This document shows positions 1 to 6,389 of a stretch of DNA of 11,995 bases, piece by piece. Position numbers and translations under genes: made by a program. The notes beneath the pieces were generated by a model. It saw nothing but the letters and a program-made list of their open reading frames with translations. It was not told the origin of the DNA and did no database searches. This DNA is from Acidobacteriaceae bacterium (lineage in GTDB: Bacteria; Acidobacteriota; Terriglobia; Terriglobales; Acidobacteriaceae), in contig JASHVU010000012.1 in NCBI GenBank assembly GCA_030044455.1, forward strand, positions 1 through 11,995. Reading direction: 5' to 3'. Numbering within the stretch: position 1 is the stretch's first letter; each line of letters starts with the position of its first letter.

Positions 1-24
1 CCCTCGTTTGCGTATAAGGTCTCT

Positions 25-888
25 ATGCGACCCACAGTCATTCTGCTCTCTTTCAATTCTGAAGAAACGCTGGGTGCGACGCTGAGTTCTGCCCGATTGG
101 TGTCAGATGAGATCTTTGTAGTGGACTCCTACAGCAGCGACGGAACCGTGGAGCTAGCGCGTTCGCATGGAGCAGTCGTTGTTCAACATCCGTTCGAACA
201 CTACGGAGCTCAACGGAACTGGGCCATCGACAATCTGCCCATCACCCGCATTTGGCAACTGCATCTAGATGCCGACGAGGCGATGAACTCCGAGTTGGTG
301 GCGGCCATTCAGGCATTGCCCGATGAACCAGAGCACTCCGGCTATTTTTTGTGCCGCCATGTGCGATTTCTCGGCCGTTTGTTGCGTCACGGAGGTTTGA
401 GTTCTACCTGGCACTTGCGCTTGTTCCGCACCGGCGTGGGCCGTTGTGAAGACCGCAAAAATGAGCAGCATTTCCTGCTCAAGAGCGGAAGCTACGAAAA
501 GCTCGCGGGAGCGATGGTTGACGACATCCGCATGCCGCTAACCGAGTGGACGGCGAGGCATAATCGCTGGTCAGACGGCGAGGTGGCGGAACAATATGCC
601 GGGGAATCCGCCGGACGCCTCCAGCCCGATCCCCACGGCAATCCTGTGCAGCGCAAGCGGTACCTGCGCCAAAGATACAACCAATTGCCGCTCTTCATCC
701 GGTCCTTCGGTTTGTTCGCCTATCGTTATTTTGTTCGCCTCGGAATTCTGGACGGAACCGAAGGTCTTATCTTCTGGGTGCTGCAGTCCTTCTGGTGCTA
801 CTTTTTGATTGACGCCAAGATCTGGGAGAGGCGCCGCGCATCGCGTCTGGCCGGTGAGCAAATGGTGAAGATGGCGTCTCTAAAATAG
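25..888 (+). CDS. Family 2 glycosyltransferase, WaaE/KdtX-like
   Basis: This 287-residue protein is a GT-A fold glycosyltransferase that would use a nucleotide sugar to decorate lipopolysaccharide core or another surface glycan at the cytoplasmic face of the inner membrane. The N-terminus (residues 4-11, TVILLSFN) is the first Rossmann strand. DSYSSDGT at 34-41 is the nucleotide-binding loop, and LDADE at 81-85 holds the metal-binding DxD-type motif. The C-terminal half has the basic QRKRYLRQRY segment followed by ARG/LEU/aromatic-rich helices and a LGILDGTEGL segment, which is characteristic of the WaaE/KdtX group rather than of dolichyl-phosphate synthases. The ATG at 25 is chosen because family members begin a few residues before this first strand and AAGG lies about 6 bases upstream. 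The frame is open to the left edge, so a longer form cannot be excluded. The family is clear; the sugar and acceptor are not. Confidence 0.88.
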   Translation: MRPTVILLSFNSEETLGATLSSARLVSDEIFVVDSYSSDGTVELARSHGAVVVQHPFEHYGAQRNWAIDNLPITRIWQLHLDADEAMNSELVAAIQALPDEPEHSGYFLCRHVRFLGRLLRHGGLSSTWHLRLFRTGVGRCEDRKNEQHFLLKSGSYEKLAGAMVDDIRMPLTEWTARHNRWSDGEVAEQYAGESAGRLQPDPHGNPVQRKRYLRQRYNQLPLFIRSFGLFAYRYFVRLGILDGTEGLIFWVLQSFWCYFLIDAKIWERRRASRLAGEQMVKMASLK

Positions 889-966
889 GTGTTCAACTCC
901 GATGCCCCGCATCGAGAGCCCAAGAAGACAGCCTGACGATCAAGAAAATGCTCGAAATTGTCCCCA

Positions 967-991
967 GTCATTCATTCAATAAACGAATGAC
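967..991. repeat. 7+7 bp perfect inverted repeat downstream of the glycosyltransferase gene
   Basis: GTCATTC at 967-973 is the exact reverse complement of GAATGAC at 985-991, with an 11-base A/T-rich loop. It lies 78 bases after the stop codon of the glycosyltransferase gene. No T-run follows on either strand, so it is not a typical intrinsic terminator. Confidence 0.45.
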
Positions 992-1105
992 GCGCCCGGA
1001 CGGGCCCCCAAACCCTTCATCCGGCATCAATCCGCTGGCAAACCCACTATTCCATTGGCAGATTTTGTCGACGAATGAGCGAATCGCGCACGACGGCGAA
1101 GTTCG

Positions 1106-1214
1106 GCAAAACCAGAGTTGGCGTGCCTCGGCGGTTTCAGTGCAAGGTCAGCGCTCCTAGGGGTCGCGCTGACTTGAGGATGGTGCCTTCGGGATACAGC
1201 AACTCTGGTTTTGC
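1106..1214. repeat. Nested inverted repeat, 15-bp outer arms around a hairpin
   Basis: The outer arms are a perfect 15-bp inverted repeat: GCAAAACCAGAGTTG at 1106-1120 and its exact reverse complement at 1200-1214. Inside lies a second perfect inverted repeat, GTCAGCGC at 1147-1154 and GCGCTGAC at 1166-1173, which extends by three pairs (CAA 1143-1145 with TTG 1174-1176) across a one-base bulge. The unit is 109 bp. The geometry fits a short non-autonomous element with terminal inverted repeats or a cruciform-forming palindrome. No flanking target duplication is evident, and nothing in it encodes a transposase. Confidence 0.7.
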
Positions 1215-1305
1215 GATAGAAAATCCTGTGGCCGCGGAATTTCAAGCGGAGTGACCGCTCCCTGATGGTGGAGTGGACCGCAGGGCATTGCCTTCCGGAT
1301 ACACC
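1184..1305. repeat. Imperfect 17-bp direct repeat pair
   Basis: The 17-mer at 1184-1200 (TGCCTTCGGGATACAGC) recurs at 1289-1305 (TGCCTTCCGGATACACC) with two mismatches. The first copy ends on the right outer arm of the 1106-1214 inverted repeat. This suggests the region was built from, or partly duplicated out of, one repeat family. Confidence 0.5.
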
Positions 1306-1342
1306 TTTTCCTAATCCGCGATGGAGGCTGGACGCTGCTATT

Positions 1343-2272
1343 TCACACGAGCTCCAACTCCGCCATCCCTTTGCGGGGCGGCATGAACCTGGCGGCCCGG
1401 CAGGCGATCTGCAGCATCTCGCGGTCAAGCAGTTTGCGAATCTGGCCGCGAGCGTGGTCGGCCCACGGGCCGCGGTTATCGAGCTTGATATAAGCCTGCC
1501 AGTGGCGCAGAGCATTGCGCTCTTCTCCGCGCCGCTCGAAGGCCAGCGCGAGGTTGTAGTGGGCGTCGGCGTAGCGCGGCGAGAGCGAGACTGCTCGCTT
1601 GTATGCGGCAATCGATTCTTCGAACCGTTCGAGTTCGTCGAGCACGTTGCCCAGATCGAAGTAAGCCAGAACATAGTTCGGATCGATCTGGGTCGCGCGC
1701 CGATAAAACTCCTCAGCCCGCCCGTACTGCCGTATGTGAAAATACACCGTCCCCAGGTTGATGCACGCTGCCGCGTAACCAGGATCGAGAGTCAGGAGCT
1801 GTTCGTAGAGCGCGATAGCGCACTGCTTTTGCCCGGCCTCTTCAGCCTGAACCGCAGCCATGAACTTTTCGTTCAGTCCGCGGGCAGGAGGGCGCACCGG
1901 CGCCAATTCGGCCGCAGCCGATCTCCGCTCTCCGTTCTCAGCGCGCTCAAAATCAAACAGGAGCTGGCGCCGGATGGGGTCAACCATCTCACCGCCATGC
2001 CTGAAGGCCAGCCGCGTGCCAGTGCGCACCACGCGCGCCTCGAGCAACGGATTGTCCATCCCGGCCACGGCCTTCATGGCCATGATCGAGTCTCTGATCG
2101 ACGCAGCGGGCACGTCTTCCTCGCGCAGCACGCGAAGTGTCCGCAACTCGCCGAGGTCCTGGAATGTGTAGCTTGCTTTGGGGAGGATCAATCCAGCTCG
2201 CTCCCACCCTTGCAACTGGCGGGCACTGATCTGGAGTATTCGCAGTACATCCTGGCGGTTGTAACTACTCAC
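1343..2272 (-). CDS. MerR-type HTH domain fused to TPR repeats
   Basis: The 309-residue protein joins a DNA-binding domain to a protein-interaction scaffold. Residues about 4-70 resemble a MerR winged HTH: RQDVLRILQISARQLQGWERAGLI is the recognition helix region, YTFQDLGELRTLRVL is the wing and second helix pair, and VPAASIRDSI follows. Residues about 100-130 are a polar linker. Residues about 137-266 form four TPR units with the usual spacing, each ending in a LDP/IDP/LSP turn (LTLDPGYAAACINLG, TQIDPNYVLAYFDLG, VSLSPRYADAHYNLA). The C-terminus is basic. The start is a GTG with AGGAG nine bases upstream. The usual MerR effector-binding domain is absent, so the TPRs probably take the sensing or partner-binding role. 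The gene is divergent from the c-di-GMP enzyme and shares its upstream region, so it may regulate itself or its neighbour; that is inference. Confidence 0.88.
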   Translation of the reverse strand: MSSYNRQDVLRILQISARQLQGWERAGLILPKASYTFQDLGELRTLRVLREEDVPAASIRDSIMAMKAVAGMDNPLLEARVVRTGTRLAFRHGGEMVDPIRRQLLFDFERAENGERRSAAAELAPVRPPARGLNEKFMAAVQAEEAGQKQCAIALYEQLLTLDPGYAAACINLGTVYFHIRQYGRAEEFYRRATQIDPNYVLAYFDLGNVLDELERFEESIAAYKRAVSLSPRYADAHYNLALAFERRGEERNALRHWQAYIKLDNRGPWADHARGQIRKLLDREMLQIACRAARFMPPRKGMAELELV

Positions 2273-2325
2273 TCTCGAGAGCTCCTGGTTCAGCGAGGGA
2301 CCGCTCTACTTGCGATTATGCCTAG

Positions 2326-2353
2326 AGTATGCGTGGATAAGGCGACGCATACT
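2326..2353. promoter_or_regulatory. Operator-like palindrome
   Basis: AGTATGCGT (2326-2334) and ACGCATACT (2345-2353) form a perfect 9-bp inverted repeat with a 10-base centre, so the half-site centres are about 19 bases apart. It sits 54 bases upstream of the GTG of the HTH-TPR gene. A CATAAT-like -10 box occurs beside it on the minus strand. Size and position fit an operator for a dimeric regulator, most simply the MerR-like protein encoded next to it. A transcript hairpin is the alternative. Confidence 0.45.
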
Positions 2354-2382
2354 ACCACTGAATTAAAAAAACTGGTGGATAA
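2332..2382 (-). promoter_or_regulatory. Two near-consensus DnaA-box-like nonamers
   Basis: On the minus strand, 2340-2332 reads TTATCCACG and 2382-2374 reads TTATCCACC. Each matches the TTATCCACA DnaA box at the first eight of nine positions. They have the same orientation, are 42 bases apart, and flank an A-rich tract. No dnaA, dnaN or origin-linked gene is nearby. They may be titration or regulatory sites, or chance matches; the first overlaps the palindrome at 2326-2353. Confidence 0.3.
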
Positions 2383-2579
2383 CCCGTGCCGTATTTGGTT
2401 CACCGAAGCTTTTTCAATTCTGCTGGTTGTTCGTCACAAGACCTATAGCGAGCTTGTTCGATGAGTCGGCTGGGTTTGTCGATACGGGAATGAGACCTGG
2501 TCACAAAAACTCATGTACTATGCTGTAAGATAAATGCTATATTTCTTGCCTGTAGCGAAAAAACGAACGAGGTCGGAGC

Positions 2580-5500
2580 ATGGACGGGCCTAACGTTCAC
2601 CTTGCTCTTTTGATCGGATCAGACGGGTCAATTTCCGTGCAGTCCGTTAGCAATGAGGCCCCCGCTCAGCTGGGATTTACACGCGAGGAATTCCTTACCT
2701 CGAAGGTGAGTTTTCATCACATTGTGCATCCCGGCGATTCCGATATCGCCGCGGACCTGTTTTCACTTCAAATGAAAACGCCTTCAGGCGATTTTCTTAT
2801 TCGCCTTCGCCTCTCCGATGGGCGCATTCGCATCTTTAGGGGAAGCTTTTTCAAGGAACCTGCGAAGTCGCCGGGTAGCGTCACCCTTCATCTCGAACTT
2901 GCCGATGTGCGTCATATTGTTGATCCAGGCGATGCGGTCATGCTATCGAGTTTTAAGACGCTCATCTCCCAAACGAATGACTACATCTACATCAAAAACC
3001 GAAATCATGTTTATCTGGCGGCCAGCAGGCAAATGGCCAAATTCGCCAGCACGCTTGAGAATTCGAGCGAGTTCGCGGGCAAGACTGATTACGAGCTTTT
3101 CTCTGAGCGCGAAGCCGATGTGTGTTATGCGCTGGAGACACGCGCTGCGGCGGAGGGCAAGCGCGCCAACCTGGTGCATGAAATCTACGATCGGGAGGGC
3201 AAGCTTTATTGGATCGACAACCGGAAATACCCGATTAGCGGGCCCAAAGGAGAAATCATCGGTATCTTCGGCATCGCCCCTGACAACACCCGGCATATGG
3301 AGAATGAGCACCGCATCCGTGAAAGCGAGGCGCTGCTGCATCTGTTCGTGGAGCACGCGCCTGCGGCCCTGGCCATGTTTGACCGCGATATGCGTTACCT
3401 GGCGGCAAACCGCCGCTGGCTCGAGATCAACTCGCTGACTGAAGAGCAGGTCATAGGCCGCTCCCATTACGATGTGTTTCCCGATATGCCTGAAAGTTGG
3501 AGGGCTACGCACATGCGCGCCCTTGCGGGAGAACCTGTGAGCGCTTCGGAGGACCTGTTCGAACGCGCCGACGGCAGCAATCGGTGGCTCCGGCGGGAGC
3601 TTTTTCCCTGGCGTAACGATGATGGCTCAGTGGGTGGAATCGTCATCTTTGCGGATGACATAACGGAACGAGTTGAGAACCAGAAACGATTGCGCCTGGG
3701 CGCGTCAGTTTTTACGCATGCGCGCGAAGGCATCACGATTACCGACGCGAATGGAACCATCCTGGATGTCAACGAATCTTTCACTCGCATTACCGGCTAC
3801 TCGCGCGACGAGGTGGTTGGCAGCAATCCCCGCATCCTCAAGTCGGGTCTGCAGGGCCGGGAGTTTTACGAGCGGATGTGGCAATCGCTGCGTGACGCAG
3901 GCAGTTGGTCGGGCGAGATCTGGAACCGCGCCAAGAGCGGCAACATCTACGCCGAGCACCTGACCATCAACGCCAATTGCGATGCCGATGGCAAGGTTCT
4001 GCAGTACGTTGCACACTTCAGTGACATTACGGCGCTCAAGGAGCACGAGCTCCAGCTCGAGCACATGACCCACTACGACGGGCTCACTGGCCTGCCCAAT
4101 CGGGTTCTCCTGGCCGACCGTCTGCATCAGGCCATGAGCCAGGCGCGCCGGCGTGGCCGGAAGATTGCGGTTGCCTATCTCGATATGGATGGTTTCAAGG
4201 CCATCAACGCCCAGTACGGCCACGCCACAGGCGATACGCTTCTGATTACGCTTGGAACGCGACTCAAGGCAGCCCTGCGCGAGGGCGACACGTTCGCGCG
4301 CCTTGGCGGCGATGAGTTTGTGGCCGTCATTCTCGATCTTGACAATGCGGAGTCCGGCGAACCGATACTCAAGAGCCTGCTCAACGCTGCCGCTGAGGAA
4401 GTGAAGATCGATGGCCAGTCCATCAAAGTGTCGGTCAGCATCGGCGTCACATTCTATCCCCAGGATGAGGAACTCGACGAAGACGGTCTCATTCGCCAGG
4501 CCGATCAGGTTATGTACCTTGCCAAGCTCGACGGCCGGAATTGCTATCGCATGTTCGACCCGAACGAGGATCTGACCATCCGCGGGCGTAATGAAGGCCG
4601 CGAGCAGATTCGGCGCGCTTTGTCCGCTCGCGAGTTTGTGCTCTATTACCAGCCCAAGGTGAATATGCGTACCGGCAAGGTTACCGGCGCCGAAGCACTG
4701 ATTCGCTGGCAGCATCCCGAGCGGGGATTGATGGCGCCGGCGTCGTTCCTGGCTATTGTTGAAGATCATTCCCTATCCATCGATATCGGCGAGTGGGTGA
4801 TTGAAACAGTGCTCGCCCAGATAGAAACCTGGCAGAATCAAGGCCTGGAGATTCCGGTAAGCGTGAATGTGGGCGCCTTGCAGTTGCAACAGACTGACTT
4901 TGTCGATCGGCTCTGCGCGTTGCTCGCGGCACACCCTCTTGTCAGGCCTTCACAACTCGAGCTCGAAGTGATTGAGACCAGCGCATTGCGCGACCTGCTA
5001 CAGACTTCGCAAGTTCTCAATGCCTGCCACAAGATTGGCGTTTCGGTGGCGCTCGACGACTTCGGCACAGGTTACTCCTCGCTCGCCTACCTCAAGCGCC
5101 TGCCCGCGAGTGTGCTCAAGATCGATCAGAGTTTTGTGATCGAAATGTTTGAGGACCCCGAGAATCTGACCATCCTCGAGGGCGTGCTGGGCCTGGCTTC
5201 GGCCTTTCGCCTCAACATGATCGCTGAAGGTGTTGAGACCCTTGATCACGGATTAGTGCTGCTGCAGCTGGGCTGTGAATTCGCCCAGGGCTACGGCATT
5301 GCCCGCCCTATGCCTGCCGAAGAAATTCCGGGCTGGGTCACCCAGTGGCGCCCTGATCCGCGCTGGGCCCGCGTTAAGCCAATGAGCACTGCCAACCGCC
5401 AGATGCTCTACGGGGGTGTGGAGCATCGCGCCTGGATCGCGGCCTTTGAGGCCTATCTACAGGGCAAACGCAACTCACCGCCCGCGCTCGAATCTCGCCT

Positions 5501-5729
5501 GTGCCGGTTCGGCACCTGGCTTGACAAGGAAAACCACGAAAACGGTGGCCTCACCCCTGCTCTCGAATCAATCCAGCGCCTGCACCGCCAACTCCACAAT
5601 CTTGCAATTCAGATCTACAGCGCCAGCGCGTACGTCCCCTCCGCCGCGCTCTCGCAGCTTCCGGCTCTTCACGACCTGCGCGACCAGCTGTTGCAACGAC
5701 TGGACATTTATGACGATCAAGAGGGGTAG
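2580..5729 (+). CDS. PAS-GGDEF-EAL-CZB cyclic di-GMP cyclase/phosphodiesterase
   Basis: The 1049-residue protein has no membrane segment or signal peptide, so it is probably cytosolic. Four PAS-like domains lie at about 1-110, 125-237, 247-365 and 372-490. The GGDEF domain (about 495-660) has an intact GGDEF at 576-580 and an inhibitory RxxD (R567, D570) five residues before it. The EAL domain (about 673-920) keeps EALIRW at 705, SVNVGALQL, DDFGTGYSSL from 826, K847 and E883, so both c-di-GMP synthesis and hydrolysis look possible. The last ~100 residues form a CZB zinc-binding domain: H949, C975 in LCRFGTWL, and H1002/H1006 in RLHRQLH. The C-to-H and H-to-H spacings (27 and 4) equal those I recall for E. 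coli DgcZ, whose activity zinc inhibits. ATG 2580 has GAGGT six bases upstream. The PAS inputs and zinc site suggest several signals converge on one enzyme. Which activity dominates cannot be read from sequence. Confidence 0.95.
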   Translation: MDGPNVHLALLIGSDGSISVQSVSNEAPAQLGFTREEFLTSKVSFHHIVHPGDSDIAADLFSLQMKTPSGDFLIRLRLSDGRIRIFRGSFFKEPAKSPGSVTLHLELADVRHIVDPGDAVMLSSFKTLISQTNDYIYIKNRNHVYLAASRQMAKFASTLENSSEFAGKTDYELFSEREADVCYALETRAAAEGKRANLVHEIYDREGKLYWIDNRKYPISGPKGEIIGIFGIAPDNTRHMENEHRIRESEALLHLFVEHAPAALAMFDRDMRYLAANRRWLEINSLTEEQVIGRSHYDVFPDMPESWRATHMRALAGEPVSASEDLFERADGSNRWLRRELFPWRNDDGSVGGIVIFADDITERVENQKRLRLGASVFTHAREGITITDANGTILDVNESFTRITGYSRDEVVGSNPRILKSGLQGREFYERMWQSLRDAGSWSGEIWNRAKSGNIYAEHLTINANCDADGKVLQYVAHFSDITALKEHELQLEHMTHYDGLTGLPNRVLLADRLHQAMSQARRRGRKIAVAYLDMDGFKAINAQYGHATGDTLLITLGTRLKAALREGDTFARLGGDEFVAVILDLDNAESGEPILKSLLNAAAEEVKIDGQSIKVSVSIGVTFYPQDEELDEDGLIRQADQVMYLAKLDGRNCYRMFDPNEDLTIRGRNEGREQIRRALSAREFVLYYQPKVNMRTGKVTGAEALIRWQHPERGLMAPASFLAIVEDHSLSIDIGEWVIETVLAQIETWQNQGLEIPVSVNVGALQLQQTDFVDRLCALLAAHPLVRPSQLELEVIETSALRDLLQTSQVLNACHKIGVSVALDDFGTGYSSLAYLKRLPASVLKIDQSFVIEMFEDPENLTILEGVLGLASAFRLNMIAEGVETLDHGLVLLQLGCEFAQGYGIARPMPAEEIPGWVTQWRPDPRWARVKPMSTANRQMLYGGVEHRAWIAAFEAYLQGKRNSPPALESRLCRFGTWLDKENHENGGLTPALESIQRLHRQLHNLAIQIYSASAYVPSAALSQLPALHDLRDQLLQRLDIYDDQEG

Positions 5730-5834
5730 CGACCGGTGCGATGAGCGCGTGCCCAACATCCGCAAATTGAAGTCTCCGCGGGCAAGCTCCAAAAACGTGG
5801 AAACGGGAATTGCCGGAAGTGAAAAAAACGAGGC

Positions 5835-5910
5835 TGGAGCCGAAGATCGGACTTGAACCGATGACCTGCTGATTACGAATCAGCTGCTCTACCAACTGAG
5901 CTACTTCGGC
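5835..5910 (-). tRNA. tRNA-Thr (anticodon CGT)
   Basis: The 76-base minus-strand sequence folds as a canonical tRNA. It has a 7-bp acceptor stem (GCCGAAG with CTTCGGC), a D arm GCTC/GAGC with loop AGTTGGTA, and a 5-bp anticodon stem GCTGA/TCAGC enclosing TTCGTAA. The variable loop is five bases, and the T arm ATCGG/CCGAT has the loop TTCAAGT. Anticodon CGT reads the threonine codon ACG. The discriminator is T and CCA is encoded (5837-5835). A run of seven T residues on the minus strand (5828-5822) lies just downstream and may serve in termination, although only a weak stem precedes it. Confidence 0.97.
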
Positions 5911-5920
5911 TTGTTTCTTG

Positions 5921-5949
5921 ATTGTATCGTCAGGTTGGGTGAAGGTAAA
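5921..5949 (-). promoter_or_regulatory. Sigma-70-type promoter of tRNA-Thr
   Basis: On the minus strand TTTACC (5949-5944) and TACAAT (5926-5921) are separated by exactly 17 bases. The -10 box ends 10 bases before the mature tRNA 5' end at 5910, giving a leader of only a few bases. The -10 matches TATAAT at five of six positions and the -35 matches TTGACA at four. Confidence 0.65.
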
Positions 5950-6011
5950 GTTAGCCCGCTGACCGTTCCGGGGAACTGATTGACCCGATTCAGTGTCTAA
6001 GTAAGAGAGCC

Positions 6012-6263
6012 ATGAATATCCTCGCGCAAACTCTTCAACTGGCGATAAGAATCGCGATTGTCTGGTCAGGCGGATTCATTTTCGCCGTCTCCATTCGCGC
6101 GGCCCTTCCTGAAAAACTCGGGTTCAACATCACCACGCAGCAGAGCACGCTCTTCGTGCCGTTTGATCGCGTGGGTTTTTGGACCTGCGTACTGGCCGCG
6201 CTCACCGTCACCGGGCTGGTGGTGATTCGCGCCATGATTGCGGATCTCGGCTTGCGACCGTAA
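6012..6263 (+). CDS. Small two-helix membrane protein of unknown function
   Basis: The 83-residue product has two hydrophobic segments, at about residues 8-30 (LAIRIAIVWSGGFIFAVSI) and 56-77 (FWTCVLAALTVTGLVVIRAMIA). They are joined by a polar loop containing GFNITTQQS. This fits a helical hairpin in the inner membrane, though the first segment could also act as an uncleaved signal anchor. The ATG follows AAGAGAG by three bases, a plausible though close ribosome binding site. The next gene starts 126 bases downstream on the same strand, but a strong palindrome lies between. I recognise no family. Coding status rests on the hydrophobic pattern and the ribosome binding site. Confidence 0.6.
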   Translation: MNILAQTLQLAIRIAIVWSGGFIFAVSIRAALPEKLGFNITTQQSTLFVPFDRVGFWTCVLAALTVTGLVVIRAMIADLGLRP

Positions 6264-6312
6264 GCAGCGTGTCCGGCACCGGTTCGGGTTCGGAGGCCGG
6301 TTCACGTGGTCT

Positions 6313-6352
6313 CCCACCCTTGCGGCAAAAACAAAAAGGCCGCAAGGATGGG
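6313..6352. repeat. Strong 14-bp palindrome with an A-rich loop
   Basis: CCCACCCTTGCGGC (6313-6326) pairs with GCCGCAAGGATGGG (6339-6352) over 14 positions with one mismatch (6317/6348). The loop, 6327-6338, is almost all A on the plus strand and T on the minus strand. No T-run follows the stem, so it is not a standard terminator. From memory, CCCACCCTT...AAGG(A/G)TGGG palindromes are common between genes in Acidobacteriaceae, so this is probably one copy of a dispersed REP-like family. Confidence 0.6.
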
Positions 6353-6389
6353 CGCCCGTCCATCACCCGACCGCCGTATACTCCTGCTC

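Larger units (their letters stand above)
889..1342. other. Intergenic region rich in inverted repeats, no convincing gene
   Basis: This 454-base gap lies between the 3' ends of two convergent genes. Open frames here have no domain signature and no good ribosome binding site. What it holds is secondary structure: a 7+7 bp hairpin at 967-991, a nested inverted repeat at 1106-1214, and an imperfect direct repeat (1184-1200 and 1289-1305). A 5-bp stem, AGCGG/CCGCT, also lies near 1249-1263. It could be a decayed mobile element or a bidirectional termination region. Confidence 0.6.
2273..2579. other. Divergent intergenic region between the HTH-TPR and c-di-GMP genes
   Basis: These 307 bases must carry the promoters of both divergent genes. 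It contains a perfect 9+9 bp palindrome (2326-2353), two DnaA-box-like nonamers, an A-rich run (2361-2371) and the symmetrical CTCTCGAGAG (2272-2281) between the ribosome binding site and GTG of the HTH-TPR gene. A/T-rich sequence near 2519-2547 probably includes the promoter of the c-di-GMP gene, but I could not pick convincing -35 and -10 boxes. GAGGT at 2569-2573 is its ribosome binding site. Confidence 0.6.

Noticed and set aside
994..1005. GCCCG/CGGGC stem next to the 967-991 hairpin as a terminator
   Set aside because: The loop would be only two bases and no T-run follows.
1265..2464. Long plus-strand open frame of 399 codons
   Set aside because: It is antisense to the HTH-TPR gene, has no recognisable domain, and mirrors the codon bias of the real gene. 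The minus-strand product has clear TPR periodicity.
3705..4769. Minus-strand open frame of 354 codons
   Set aside because: It lies wholly within the PAS/GGDEF coding region on the opposite strand, whose motifs are unambiguous. It shows no family pattern.
6306..6389. N-terminal extension of the DUF2007 protein from ATG 6306
   Set aside because: The extension would be encoded by the palindrome at 6313-6352, is basic and low in family similarity, and has no better ribosome binding site.
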